From: Thinopyrum elongatum
Lineage: Eukaryota > Streptophyta > Magnoliopsida > Poales > Poaceae
Assembly: GCA_011799875.1 (NCBI GenBank)
Contig: CM022303.1
Span: forward strand, 187,712,088 to 187,776,087
DNA: 64,000 nucleotides
Direction of reading: 5' to 3'
The translations under genes and the position numbers were made by a program. Below are positions 1 to 12,396 of this stretch, piece after piece. Numbering within the stretch: position 1 is the stretch's first letter; every line of letters starts with the position of its first letter. The notes beneath the pieces are model-generated. The model saw nothing but the letters and a program-made list of their open reading frames with translations, did not search any database and was not told where the DNA came from.

Positions 1-2
1 CA

Positions 3-719
3 GCCATCAAGTTCATGAGAGAATTGATATTCAGATATGGAGTCCCACATAGCATCATCACAGACAATGGCTCAAACTTCAATTCAGAAGAGTTCAGAAG
101 GTTCTGCGCCACCCAAGGCACTCGGGTGGACTACGCTTCCGTTGCGCACCCGCAGTCGAATGGTCAAGCTGAGAGAGCGAATGGCCTTATCCTCCAAGGG
201 TTGAAGCCACGGCTCATGCGCCATCTCGAGCACGCAGCTGGAGCTTGGGTGACCGAACTGCCGCCTATCCTGTGGGGTTTAAGGACGACTCCTAACCGGT
301 CCACTGACCGCTCCCCTTTCTTCATGCTGTATGGAGCCAAAGCCGTGCTGCCGAGTGATCTCCTTCACAACTTGCCCCATGTGGAACTCTACTCAGAGGC
401 CAAAGCGGAGCAGGTGCGGAAAGACACTGCAGATCTCTTGGAGGAGGAGCGAGAGATGGCCCTGATACGGTCGACTGTTTATCAGCAAGACCTTCGACGT
501 TTCCATGCAAGACACATTAAGGGCCGGGCATTCCAAGAGGGAGATCTCGTGCTCCGGATGGATCAACAGCGGCCGCACAAGCTCGCCCCCGTGTGGGAAG
601 GCCCCTTCATTGTCACCAAGGTGTTACATAATGGAGCCTACCACCTCTACAACCTATCAAAGAAGATTGATGAGCCGCGTGCCTGGAACACAGATCTTCT
701 CCGTCGATTCTATACTTGA
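3..719 (+). CDS. Gypsy integrase, C-terminal part (element A)
   Basis: Partial reading frame, open from the window edge to TGA at 717-719. It encodes the second half of a retroviral-type integrase catalytic core, which joins element cDNA to host DNA: the second Asp lies in IITDNGSNF near the start and the Glu in SNGQAERANG about 40 residues on. A conserved WGLRTTPNRST segment follows. The C-terminal DNA-binding region has a typical WEGPFIVTKVLHNGAYHLYN fold signature and the usual end, AWNTDLLRRFYT. No stop or frameshift is visible, unlike most pol copies in this window. The first catalytic Asp, zinc finger, RNase H and RT are outside the window. Confidence 0.9.
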   Translation, partial: AIKFMRELIFRYGVPHSIITDNGSNFNSEEFRRFCATQGTRVDYASVAHPQSNGQAERANGLILQGLKPRLMRHLEHAAGAWVTELPPILWGLRTTPNRSTDRSPFFMLYGAKAVLPSDLLHNLPHVELYSEAKAEQVRKDTADLLEEEREMALIRSTVYQQDLRRFHARHIKGRAFQEGDLVLRMDQQRPHKLAPVWEGPFIVTKVLHNGAYHLYNLSKKIDEPRAWNTDLLRRFYT

Positions 720-830
720 CGATTGGATTGTCAAGATGTAATAAGAAGTACTTTGAGAAATACTTGCGTATCAAAGACATGACTCCTGCAGTCCTTCAAT
801 GATTTTACTCACACAATCACGTGTTTTCAA

Positions 831-1845
831 ACCCCCAGTGGGTGGCTTAGCTGCGAACTAGTTTTCGCCTAAGTTAAAAACTCCTCCGAGTGGTGAGCAT
901 CCCTCCCACTCGGGGGCTTAGCCGTGAACCAGTCTTCGCCTAAGTTAAAAACTCCTCCGAGTGGCGAGCATCCATCCCACTCGGGGGCTTAACCGCGAGC
1001 CAGTCCTCGCCTAAGTTAAAAACTACTCCAAGTGGTGAGCATCCCTCCCACTCGGAGGCTTAGCTGCGAACCAGTCTTCGCCTAAGTTAACAACTCCTCC
1101 GAGTGGTGAGCATCCCTCTCACTCGGGGGCTTAGCTGCGAACCAGTCTTCGCCTAAGTTAACAACTCCTTCGAGTGGTGAGCATCCCTCCCACTCGGGGG
1201 CTTAGATGCGGACCAGTCTTCACCTAAGTTAAAAATTACTCTGAGTGGTGAGCATCCCTCCCACTCGAGGGCTTAGCTGTGAACCAGTCTTCGCCTAAGT
1301 TAAAAACTCCTCCGAGTGGCGAGCATCCCTCCCACTCGGGGGCTTAGCCACGAACCAGTCTTCGCCTAACTTAAAAACGCCTCCGAGTGGCGAGCATCCC
1401 TCCCACTCGGGAGCTTAGCCGCGAGCCAGTCCTCGCCTAAGTTAGAAACTACTCCAACTGGTGAGCATCCCTCCCACTCGGGGGCTTAGCTGCGAACCAG
1501 TCTTCGCCTAAGTTAACAACTCCTCTGAGTGGTGAGCATCCCTCCCACTCGGGGGCTTAGCTGCGGACCAGTCTTCGCCTAAGTTAAAAATTACTCCGAG
1601 TGGCGAGCATCCCTCCCACTCGAGGGCTTAGCTGCGAACCAGTCTTCGCCTAAGTTAAAAACTCCTCCAAGTGGCAAGCATCCCTCCCACTCGGGGGCTT
1701 AGCTGCGAACCAGTCTTCGCCTAAGTTAAAAACTCCTTCGAGTGGCGAGCATCCCTCCCATTCGGGGGCTTAGCTGCGAACCAGTCTTCGCCTAAGTTAA
1801 AAACTCCTCCGAGTGGCAAGCATCCCACCCGCTCGGAAACTTGGC
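831..1845. repeat. 71-bp tandem array, about 14 copies
   Basis: The phrase CCTAAGTTAAAAACTCC starts at 868, 939 and 1010 and continues at exact 71-bp steps to 1791, giving about 14 units. Each unit carries CCGAGTGG and CCACTCGG about 12 bases apart, an 8-bp inverted repeat able to form a hairpin. Variation between units is nearly all single substitutions; the 71-base spacing is kept throughout. The array lies directly between the integrase stop and the antisense gene of element A. Confidence 0.95.
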
Positions 1846-2049
1846 AGCATGCCAGTCAAAATAAATTAACTATGCAGGAAACTCGAAAGCAACATGCGAA
1901 TAAACACATAACCTCAAGTGCAGATAAAAGTTTTCAAGCGCAGATAAAAGTACTCAGGCAGAAAGCCAAGCCCGAACGAGTTTTAACGATTACAAAATCG
2001 CTTGGCATACCGAGGCAAATAAGTTCCGACTGGAAGATAAAGTTTTCTT

Positions 2050-5000
2050 TCAAGCACCGGTGGGACTCGCAGGCTCGACGAAGATGTCCAGGTCTATGCC
2101 ATCTGCAATTCGAGTGGCCACCTCAATGAAAGTCTCCATGAAAGCTTGAAATTGGAGCTTCTTTGTGTTAGCCACCTGGAGAGCCTTCAGCTTTTCTTCC
2201 TTGGCGTCTTTGTAATGAATGTGGACAAGTGAAAGTGCTACGTCAGATCCACATCGAGTAGCAGACTTCTGCCATGCTTGCACTCGACCAGGGATTTCAT
2301 TGAGCCGAGTCATCATTGACTCAAGATCATTCTGAAGCGTATCCTCCGGCCACAGCTCCTTGTCTAGTTTCACCAGCGCAACCTTCAGATGAGTAATATA
2401 CCCCAAGACACTGTCAAGACGAGCTTCAAGATGCAGAACATTCAAAGCGGCCGTGTCCTTGACGAGTGACTTGGTGGGATCTAGACCTGTCTCAATCTGA
2501 TCGGTCTCCAGCTCGAAATTCTGACAGAATTCTGCACAAAGAAGAAGGAAAGGGTCAGTTATGATATCACTTTCGAAGTTCTCAGAAGTTCACTCGGGTG
2601 AGGAGAAGTAACTTCGAGCATGATGTACATCTTCTTCGCAAGGCTTCCCAAATATTCCTCCAGCGCATCCCTCTTCTGAGTGAGCTGGTCAACCTTGTCA
2701 TTCAGAGATGTCTTCTCTGACTCAAAAGCAGTCGCCTGATCTTCGATCTTCTTGACCCACTCGGCCTATTCTTCCTTAAGCTTGGCAGCTTCCTTCTTCG
2801 CTTCCTCGACAGCGGTCTTCAGAGTTGCATTCTCCTCTTCCAGCTTGCCAACTGAGGCTAGTTTAGCCTCAGCTGCCTCGGTCTTCTCCCGAGCCACCTT
2901 CTGCGCCCTCGTGAGTTCATTATCCTTCTTTTCCAGAGCCTGCTTCATAGTGTCTAAAGAAATAACATTCCTGAGTCACGCTTGAAGTTGACAGTTCTCA
3001 TTACGCACATCTGTTCGAGTGAAACCACTCGGCTCAAAAGACGGAAAGAAAGAACGACAGATCGCACAGTCGACGAGAGTTACCTCCCATGGTCTTCACC
3101 TCCACCTGAGCTTGATCCAAGTTCCTTTTTGCCAGTTCCAAGTCCAGTTGAAGTTGGATCTTCTCCTTCTCCAAGGTAGCATACTGGGTCCCGAGCTTGC
3201 AAGTTTTCTGAGATCAGCAAAGAAACAATTCAGCCGACAACGAAAAAGATTCTCAAAATATTCCTCTGCTTCCGAGTGGAGGAGAGCAAGTCCAGATGCT
3301 ACAAACAAACATATTCTAAGACCCCCTCCGAATTGAACATTCGACAGCGGACTAGGGGACTACACCCAGTTGGTGCACTCAGCATGCCCCCACTGGATAC
3401 ATTTCCACTCGGTCCCAGCCTGACTGGCATGAGTGAAGAACTACTAAAAAAAGAAGAAGGAAGGAGATTTCTCAGACCCCCACCGAGTCACACACTCGAC
3501 GGCGGTCTCAGGGACTACACCCAGTGGGTGCACTCAGCGTGCCCCCAATGGATCCATTCCCACTCGGCACGGCCTTACCGGTCAGAGTGAAGAGTTGCAG
3601 CCAAACACCTTCTAAGACCCCCGCCGAATCGAACATTCGATAGCGGTCTCGGGGACTACACCCAGTGGGTGCACTCAGCGTGCTCCCACTGGATCGACTC
3701 CCACTCGGCACGGCCTGACCAGACCGAGTGGAGAGGTATAGAGGAAACAACTATGACCAAACGTCAAAAACATCCAGTGGGTGTACAGACTCAAGATGGA
3801 CAGGAAAAAATTCAATCGGGAATCAACTTACAATCGCACTTACTCGGACATTTGCCTGAAGAGCTGCACTGGTGTCGTAAGCCAGTTTGCTGCCTTCATA
3901 CACCTCCTTCAGACATTGCATGATTAGATCGGCCTGGATCATAGCTTCCTTGCTGGCCCCAGTCTGGTCCTCCGGAACGCGATGCAGACTGAAGACATGA
4001 GGTGGTGGAATCGGTGACGCAGTCGGAGGGATTAGCACTTGAGATTGTCCAGTAGGTCTTGAAGCGGGAAGAGTCGATACCAAAGTCGAAGTAGTTAACA
4101 GTGGAGCAGTTGCGATAGCACTAGCTTGAGACGAATCACCAGGCTCCTGAGGCGTAGCAGCAGGCGGTAGTCGGGGTGTTCTGCTCGACGGCACTCTCCG
4201 AGTGAAGCTGCAGGGAGTGCTCGAGGTCATACCTTCATCGCCCGCACCCTTTGGAAGCTCGTCTTCGTCGTCGTCAGCAAGATGAATGATGTCTGTTGGC
4301 TCTGCAGTCATTCAACAACAACAGCTCATTCAATCGTCGAATCAATCAGTGAAACAGAACAGAGTGTAAACTTGTCGTACCTTGCTGAGAGGTGGCCGCG
4401 TCAGCAGTGTCTGCCTCCGCATGCTCCTCATCAACCCGCATGGGTGACGTTATCGAAGTAGCAGCTCTAGCACATAATGTTCACTCGGTTAGCAAAGGCA
4501 CGAAGTTCTGCAGCAGTAAGAAAGAAAGAGAAAAAGAAGAGCACTGATGTTGAGGCGATAGGCACCGAGACCTTGATTCTGGGGAGAGCCTTCCGAGGTT
4601 TCGCTGGTGCGACCTTGGGCTGTTTTGCAGACTTCTCGGTTGGGTCAGGCATTGCAGTCCGAGTGCATTTTGGGTTCTTGACACTCGACACCATGGCCTT
4701 GCCCTGGCTGGCCGCCGGATCTTGGGTCTATTTGGATCGACGCTCGGTGCGCGGAGGGGACTCAACTTCTTCACTCTCCTCCGAGTCATCATTGTTGTCC
4801 TCGCTGTCGTCAGCATAATCGATATCGGCACTGCCACCCTCACTCTCCATTCCTTCAATGAGCTGTTCTCCATTCGGCACAGGCGAAAACATCTTCGTGA
4901 ATGCCTGCAGGACACAAATTTCAAAGTCAGTCGGTTCTCAATATAGTGGCATATTGGAAACAAAAAGTAAAACACTCGACAAGTTATGTCTCACCTCCCC

Positions 5001-5967
5001 TGGAGGATGCTCGGCATCGAAAGGCAGAATCCGCTTGGATCCACGCGGATTGTCACGAGCTCTGGTGATGCTCCTAAGCCATTGCATCACGGTCTCTTCC
5101 TTGACTTCCTCTGGATGGGTCCGAGTGGAGTCGTCTGGACCCGAATACAGCCACATGGGGTGGTCGCGTGCTTTCACAGGCTGGATCCGTCGACTGAGGA
5201 ACACCTCCAACAGATCCAAGCGTGTCACCCCGCCCCAGATCAACTCAACTACAGCGTCTACCAAGATCCCCACCTCAGCTTTCTCCTCCTCATCCACAGT
5301 CAGCGAGCAAGGAGCACTGAGTCTCGGCAACAAGAAAGGGGGGAGGCCAGTCGGCGAACCAGGGGTCGAAACGTCATTGCAATAGAACTAGGTCGATTGC
5401 CAACCCCTAACTGACTCGGGGAAGGTCCTGGAAGGGAAGGCACTTCTACCTCTCATCTGGACACCTAAACCCCCACACATCTGGATAACGTGGGTCCTCG
5501 CATCACTCGGATTCGCTTTCTTAACCGACTGAGAGCGGCATGTGAAGATGTGTTTGAATAGCCCCCAGTGGGGGCGACAACCCAAGAAGTTTTCACACAT
5601 CGAGACGAAGGCATCAAGGTAGGATATGGCATTCGGGGGAAGATGGTGGATTTGCGCACCGAAGAAATTCAGGAAACCATGAAAAAATGGATGAGGAGGC
5701 AAGGAAAACCTCTCTCTACGTGAGTGAGGAGGAGGACCCGCTCTCCGGGGCGCTGCGCGGGCTCAACCTCCCCTCCGGCAACCGCCAAGATCCAGGGACC
5801 AGCAAGCCATCAGAGGTGAGTCCGTCGAGGTCCTCCGTCGTGACCGTTGAGGGCAACCAATCGCCCTGGATCCAACCCGGCGGCAGCGCGGCTCGAGAGC
5901 TCGACTCCTTCTTCCCCTTGGCGACCTTCTTGGCACGCTCCAGCTACGCCATCTTGTCCTTCACCAT
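2050..5967 (-). pseudogene. Antisense gypsy-type transposon gene of element A (broken)
   Basis: A multi-exon gene opposite to gag-pol. The likely ATG is at 5967 (protein start MVKDKMA, then an in-frame stop where related copies have a sense codon). A conserved globular part follows: HPFFHGFLNFFGAQIHHLPP and ENFLGCRPHWGLFKHIFTC (5388-5702), then EVFLSRRIQP and RDHPMWLYSGPDDSTRTHPE (4938-5333). This matches what I know as the 'putative gypsy type transposon' domain (Transposase_28). Next come an acidic, Ser/Pro-rich linker (3823-4800), a Lys/Glu/Ala coiled coil (about 2650-2948) and a C-terminal domain ending DGIDLDIFVEPASPTGA (2050-about 2530). Lesions: the early stop, a one-base loss near 5697 and TGG-to-TAG at about 5388. 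The function of this protein family is not known to me. Confidence 0.7.
3318..3745. repeat. Three-copy repeat of about 140-158 bp in an intron of the antisense gene
   Basis: Units begin AGACCCCC at about 3320, 3476 and 3616. Each contains GGGACTACACCCAGTGGGTG (first copy slightly changed) and a stretch with CCACTCGG. The unevenly spaced copies lie in a non-coding part of the element A antisense gene and share the CACTCGG theme of the 71-bp array. Confidence 0.75.
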
Positions 5968-6506
5968 CTCCGTGGTGGTTGTCAAAGCCGAGCGGGGCGG
6001 CGCGGCGCAGGGGCAGAAGAGGTGGAGAGGCAAGGTGAAAGGGGGAAAAGGGGATAGCACTGTTTACCCCTCGGCTGCGTCGCTCTTTATATCTGCTCGC
6101 CCGAGTCACTGACCTGTGGGCTAGCAAGATCTCAGCACATCCCGCAACCGGCGCCTGCATGATACGTGGCGATAAAGGGGGAGCAAAAATCGAGGAGTCC
6201 CTCCCCACTTACCCCACTTACCGCGCCGCAGCCGGCCCGCGCGCTGCTCCAAATTTTCGAATCCCGTGGAATCCGGGCCTGACAGAGCGAGCGATCGCGT
6301 CAAAAGATCTCCTTGGCCACTCAGGTCCGATCCGACGCTTGAGATCACTCGGTTGCATATCAAACCAGAATCGATCGAGGCAGTTGAAAAAGAATTAAAG
6401 CAACACAGGTGCCTACAGGACTCTGAAAATGTCTCCGAGACATTGAGTCTGGTCAAAGCCCGCTCCAATCCTTTCTCACTTGAACCCCAATCCATTCGGG
6501 GGCTAA

Positions 6507-7093
6507 TGACGAGGACATGTACCTAGGGTAGGGTCCTAGGCCTACCTACATACCCTACCCAAGGACACTGCGTGAAAGAATACCGAAGCCCACAAGATTA
6601 TGAAGGAGTTGCCGACTGAGATATCTACATTCTATGAGTCACTCGACAGATACTCCACTCAGAAGACTCTTGATCACTCGACCATCCCAATTCACTCGGA
6701 GTACCAGGTACCACTCGGAGGCAGAAAACCTAGAGTCACCCTGGGATGGCAATGGACAGGCAGTCGGTCCGTCGTCATAAAGAACATCAATCACGGACGT
6801 TACCAGTAACGCTCGTGATCCTTTACTTCTCTATCAAACCCTTGGGTAACGAGGCATTCATTGAGGAGCCAGTGGACTCTATATAAGCCGCCCCTCAACT
6901 CATGCACAAGGGTTCGCACCCCCTGTAACTCAACACTCCAGATAACAAGCTCCCGCAGCACCGAGACGTAGGGTCGTTACCTCTTCCGAGAGAGGCCTAA
7001 ACTCGTAAATCCGAGTGTACAACCTCGCCGTAGCTAGGCACTTCCCTCTCATACGTACCCCTAATCTCTACTGTCAGAATCATTCCCACGATA
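6507..7093 (+). repeat. LTR of element A
   Basis: Begins TGACGAGGACATGTACC just after a purine-rich GGGGGCTAA tract, the expected polypurine position. It contains a TATA box and a downstream leader rich in CCGAGTG-type motifs. The right edge is set at 7093, where LTR-like sequence gives way to the reading frame of another element; the last two bases are TA, not CA, possibly through C-to-T change. Only one LTR is in the window, so both edges are estimates. Confidence 0.6.
6880..6887 (+). promoter_or_regulatory. LTR TATA box (element A)
   Basis: TATATAAG inside GACTCTATATAAGCCGCCCC, about 210 bp before the LTR end, the usual place for the Pol II start of an LTR retrotransposon. Confidence 0.65.
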
Positions 7094-10000
7094 GCGCCCG
7101 CGAAGAAAAAACAGCTATTCTCTCAGGACCGAGCCGAGATGAAACAGGTGTCTGTCGACAGCGGGGGCTCGAGCCCCACCTTCACCATCGGCGCCAGCCT
7201 TCCCCCGGAGCAGGAGGAGGTGCTGGTTGATTTCCTCCAGGCAAACAAGGATGTGTTTGCGTGGGAGGCGTCCGACCTGGTTGGCGTCCCGAGGGAGGTG
7301 ATCGAGCACCACTTGGCGGTATGTCGCAGTGCGCACCCAGTGAAGCAGAAGGCGCGATGTCAAGCATAGGAGAAGCAAGCATTCATCGTCCAGGAAGTGC
7401 GCAAATTACAGGAAGCCGGTGTCATTCGAGAGGTACGGCACCCGGATTGGCTTGCCAACCCAGTCGTTGTCCCCAAAAAGGGCGGGAAGGAGCGCATGTG
7501 TGTTGACTTCACGAGCCTCAACAAAGCTTGCCCTCAGGACCCTTTCCTGCTCCCGTGCATCGACCAGATCATGGACTCCACCGCCGAGTGCGATCTGTTG
7601 TCTTTTTTGGATGCTTTCTTGGGTTATCATCAAATCAAGATGGCAACATAGGACGTCGACAAGACGGCCTTCATTTCCCCGTGCGGCGTGTACTGCAACA
7701 CTTGCATGTCGTTCGGGCTGCGAAACGCCAGTGCAACCTTCCAGCGGTTGATGCGCATCGCTCTGGGGCCGCAGCTGGGGAGAAATGCGGAGGCGTATGT
7801 TGACGACATCATGGTCGAGTCATGAGAAGCAAGGACCCTAATTGGTGACCTGGAGGAGACGTTCGCTAATCTGCGTAAGGTGAACCTGAGGCTTAACCCA
7901 GAAAAGTGCGTCTTTAGGGTACCGTCCGGCAAGCTGCTTGGCTTCCTCATATCGCATCGAGGGATCAAGGCTAACCCCGAGAAGATCAAGGAAATTGAAA
8001 AGATGCGCCCGCCTCAGACCCTCAAGGAGATGCAAAAGCTGGCGGGTTGTGTGACCTCCTTGGGGCGCTTCATCTCCAAGCTCGGCGAGCGCGCCCTCCC
8101 TTTCTTTAAGCTGATGAAGAGGAAGGGCCCTTTCGAGTGGACCACGGAGGCTGAGGTGGCCTTCGAGGACCTCAAGAGATACCTCATGAGCCCACCTGTT
8201 ATGGTGGCGCCTCGCCCTCGCGAGCCCCTGGTACTCTACTTGGCGGCCACCCCCCACTTGGCTAGCGCGGCGCTCGTGGCAATCCGGGAGGAGCGCGCCA
8301 GCACAGGCACGATGCCAGGTGAATCGCGAGGGGACGCACGGCTTCCACTGCCTCACAACAGCGCCCCTGAGGCCCCCGCCACTTCACCAACCAACGGGGC
8401 GCCCGGGCCCCTCGCGCCCCATGCGAGGAAGGACGTCATCGACACCCCATCCCTCGTCGAGCACCCGGTGTACTTCGTCAGCATCGTGCTACGGGATGCG
8501 CGCGCATGCTACCCTATGCAGCAGAAGCTCCTGCTCGCGCTCCTTGTCGCCTCGAAGAAGCTGCGCCATTATTTCCAGGGCCACCCCATCAAGGTTGTCT
8601 CTGCATACCCCCTGGAGAAGGTGCTGCAGAGCCCCAATGCTGATGGGAGAGTTGCAGAGTGGAACATCGAGCTGCAAGCTTTCCAGCTGGAGTTCAGCAC
8701 GACTCGAGTCATCAAGGGGGCTGCCCTCGCCGATTTTGTGGCGGAGTGGACAGATGCTCATGACCAGGGGCTGGGCGAGGGCCGGTCCCTCACGCCTAGG
8801 GATGAGGCGCCCGATGGCTGTGTCATGCACTTCGACGGTGCCTTTGCGCGGTAGGGCGCGGGGGCTGGAGTTGTACTCATCTCACCGACCAAGGACAAGC
8901 TCTACTACGCCGTGCAGCTTTGCTTCCAGCATGGCGAAAAGGTCTCCAACAACATCACGGAATACGAGGACTTGATCGCTGGCCTCAAGGCCGCGGCTGC
9001 TCCGGGGGTCAGGCGCCTCACTATCAAGGGCGATTCCCAGCTCCTCGTCAACTTTTCCAACAAGGAGTACAAACTGAAGGACGAGCACATGGAGGCATAC
9101 CGGGAAGAGGTACGTAAAATTGAAAAGAGTTTCTCTGGCTTGGAATTGCAGCACGTCCCGCGCTGCGCGAACAAGGAAGCAGACGACATCGCCAAGAGGG
9201 CATCTCGCTGCGAGCCTCAGAAGCCTGGCGTCTTCGAGAAGAGGCTCTTCAAGCCGTCGGCTGTGCCCCCGGTTACAGGCCCGACGCTGCTCCGGGAAGA
9301 GCCACCGCCGGCCCCGTCCTCGGGCGCCCCAGCCTACGGCCCGATCTCGGGAGCCTGTCTGCTACTGGTGTGGGAACCTTAGGCAGGCGGCTGGACCGAG
9401 GAGTTCAAGGCATACTTGCTCCGCGGCGTCTTACCGGAGAAGGAGGAGGACGCAGAACGCGTGGCTCGTCAGGCCACTGCTTATTGCTTGTAGGACAGCG
9501 AGCTATACCGCAGACGCTCCAATGACGTCTCGCTGTGGTGCATATCCGAGGAGCAGGGGCGCGAGCTGTTGGCCGACATCCACGGTGGGGATTGCGGACA
9601 CCACTCCTCATCGCACACTCTTGTGGGAAAGGTGTTCCGCAGCAGGTTCTACTGGCCTACGACGCTCCACGACGCCACCGAGTTGGTCTGATCCTGCGAA
9701 GCTTGCCAATTCCACGCCAAGCAGATTCATCAGCCCGTGCAAGGGCTCCAGACCATCCCGCTCTCGTGGCCCTTCGCGGTCTGGGGGCTGGACATACTGG
9801 GCCCGTTCCCTCGGGCGACTGGCGGCTACCGCTACCTCTACGTCGCCGTCGACAAGTTCACCAAGTGGGCGGAGGTGGAGCCTGTGCGCACCATCCCCCC
9901 CGGCTCGGCCGTCAAGTTCATCAAGGGCCTCGTGAGCCGATTTGGTGTACCCAACCACATCATTACCGACAATGGCTCCCAATTCACAAGCAATATCTTC

Positions 10001-10630
10001 AGGACATATTGTGCTAACCTTGGAACGCAGATATGCTACGCTTCGGTGGCGCACCCGCGGAGCAACGGCCAGGCTGAGCGCGCCAACGCGGAGGTCCCGA
10101 GGGGCCTCAAGACAAGGAGCTTCAAGAAGAAGCTTGAGGCCTGCGGCAGGGGTTGGCTCGATGAGCTGCAATCCGTGTTGTGGTCCGTCCGCACCATTGC
10201 GACTAAGCCCACCGGCGAGACTCCGTTCTTCCTCGTCTATGGGGCTGAGGCGGTCCTCCCGCACAAATTCAAGCATTGTTCCCCGTGAGTCTTGGCATTC
10301 GACGAGGCGCGTCAGGATGCCTCATGGGGAACTGATCTCGTGGTCGGAGAGGAGGCCCACCGCCAAGCCTCTCTCCGTGTCACGAGGTACCAGCAGGCGC
10401 TGCGGCGCTACCACTGCCGCAACATTCGCCCCTAGACTCTCGAAGTCGGAGACCTCATCCTGAGGTGGGTCCTCTCCAGGGAGGGCCTCCACAAGCTCCC
10501 GCCCATGTGGGAGGGCCCGTTCAGGGTCGCCCGCGTCTCTAGGTCCGGCGCCGCACACCTGGAGACGGAGGAAGGGGTCCCCATCCATAATGCTTGGAAC
10601 ATCCAACATCTCTGCAAGTTCTACCCGTGA
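7094..10630 (+). pseudogene. Gypsy pol of element B: RT, RNase H, integrase with nine in-frame stops
   Basis: One reading frame runs from about 7139 to TGA 10628-10630 with no frameshift. It has nine internal stops: TAG at 7367, 7649, 8852, 9380, 9491 and 10433, and TGA at 7823, 9689 and 10286. RT: HPDWLANPVVVPKKGGKERM, FLDAFLGYHQIKM, and catalytic AYVDD intact near 7797-7810. Connection/RNase H: KLAGCVTSLGRFISKLGERA, VMHFDGAFAR, ADFVAEWTDA. Integrase: zinc finger with CEACQFHAKQ, catalytic Asp in WGLDILGPFP and IITDNGSQF, Glu in NGQAERANAE. End: WEGPFRVARVSRSGAAHL and NIQHLCKFYP. Gag and protease are absent, presumably left of the inserted element A. The element cannot make an enzyme. Confidence 0.88.
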
Positions 10631-10794
10631 CACTCTCACGTAATAATGAGTGGGGCTGTACACGCCCCGGAGCTCCCGGTGCGCCGCCTCACAGCCTCAC
10701 GAGAGCTCCCGCCCACGCCCAAGTGGAAGCCCATGCTCCGCGCTGGCGGACGACACGGTGGAACAGCGACTATGCCCACGCCCAAGTGGAGGCC
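10631..10794 (+). other. Element B sequence after pol, up to the Sabrina-like insertion
   Basis: GC-rich, no reading frame of note. CCCACGCCCAAGTGGA occurs twice (about 10713 and 10775), a small direct repeat. It ends in AGGCC, the expected left target duplication of the next element. Confidence 0.5.
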
Positions 10795-12396
10795 TGATGT
10801 AGCTTGAACTACGTCGGTATTTCCCCAAAGAGGAAGGGATGATGCAGCACAGGTACAGTAGGTATTTCCCTCAGTTATGTAACCAAGGTATCAATCCAGT
10901 AGGAGAACCAAGCAACACTATGTAAACGGTACCTGCACACAAAGAACAAATACTTGCAACCCGACGATTAGGAGGGGTTGTCAATCCCTCAACGGGTAAC
11001 GGTGCCAGAAATTGTCAGGTGGACGGGATAAAAATTGTGATAGATTGGATAAATAGATCTCGATGAAACGCGAAGTAAAATAAATAGCAAAAAAGTGCAG
11101 AAAGGTCTTTTTGAGTTTTTGGAATAATAGATCTGAAAACAAAAGTGAATAAAAATAGATCTCAAAGCAAATATGATGGAGAATAGACCCGGGGGCCATA
11201 GATTTCACTAGTGGCTTCTCTCGAGAAAATAGCATACGGTGGGTAAACAAATTACTGTTGGGCAATTGATAGAAGATCGAATAATTATGACGACATCCAA
11301 GGCAATGATCATTATATAGGCATCACATCCAAGATTAGTAGACCGACTCCTGCCTGCATCTACTACTATTACTCCACACATCGACCGCTATCCAGCATGC
11401 ATCTAGTGTATTAAGTTCATGGAGAAACAGAGTAATGCAATAAGAACGATGGCATGATGTAGATGAGATCTATTCATGTAGGAATAGCCCCCATCTTATT
11501 ATCCTTAATAGCAACGATACATGCGTGTCTTGCTGCCCCTTCTGTCACTGGGAAAGAACACCGCACGATCGAACCCATCACAAAGCGCCTCTTCCCATGG
11601 CAAGAAAAATCGATCTAGTTGGCCTAAGTAAACCAAAGATTCGAAGAAGAAATATGACGCTATAAGTAATCATGCATATAAGACATCAAAGAAAACTCAA
11701 ATAATATTCATGGATATAGATCTGATCATAAACTCAAAGTTCATCGGATCCCAACAAAAACACACCGCAAAAAGAGTTACATCAAATAGATCTCCAAGAG
11801 ACCATTGTATTGAGAATCAAAAGAGAGAGAGGAAGCCATCTAGCTACTGACTACGGACCCGTAGGTCTATGATGAACTACTCACGCATCATCGGAGAGGC
11901 ACCAATGAGGATGATGAACCCCTCCGTGATGGTGTCTAGATTGGATCTGGTGGTTCTGGAACTTGCGGCGGCTGGAATTGTGTTTTGTCGACTCTCTTAG
12001 GATTTTTGGAATATTGGGGTATTTATAGAGCGAAGAGGCGGTGCGGGAGGCCACCGAGGTAGGCACAACCCACAAGGGCGTGCCTGGGCCCCCAGGCGCG
12101 CCCAGGTGGGTTGTGCTCCCCTCGAAGCCCCCCTCTGGTACTTCTTTGGCCCAAGTTGTGTCTTCTGGTCCATAAAAATTCTTCAAAAAGTTTCGCTGCG
12201 TTTGGACTCCATTTGGTACTAATATTCTGCGAAGTAAAAAATAAGCAAAAAACAGCAACTGGCACTACGCACTATGTCAATAGGTTAGTCCCAAAAAATG
12301 ATATAAAGTTACTATAAAATGATTGTAAAACATCCAAGAATGATAATATAACAACATGGAACAAGCAAAAATTATAGATACGTTGGAGACGTATCA
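10795..12396 (-). repeat. 3' LTR of the Sabrina-like element (complete)
   Basis: 1602 bp, TG at one end and CA at the other (TGATGTAGC... GACGTATCA on the + strand). The first about 1.1 kb matches 15928-17036 almost base for base. Left flank AGGCC; the matching right duplication has been lost. Confidence 0.88.

Larger units (their letters stand above)
1..7093 (+). mobile_element. Gypsy LTR retrotransposon A, 3' part
   Basis: The end of a Ty3/gypsy element whose start lies left of the window. In order it shows the end of pol (integrase), a 71-bp tandem array, a gene on the opposite strand, a purine-rich stretch (about 6495-6506) and one LTR (6507-7093). The base CACTCGG recurs through the array, the antisense introns and the LTR, which ties these parts into one element. 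It ends abruptly at about 7093 against the pol of element B, so A most likely inserted into B. The 5' LTR and left target duplication are outside the window. Family not named with confidence. Confidence 0.8.

Noticed and set aside
831..1845. CRISPR-like regular array
   Set aside because: Units are contiguous 71-bp tandem repeats with no unique spacers, in a plant retrotransposon.
8319..8975. 218-codon frame in a second phase of element B pol
   Set aside because: Ser/Arg-rich shadow; the real RNase H frame runs through the same bases.
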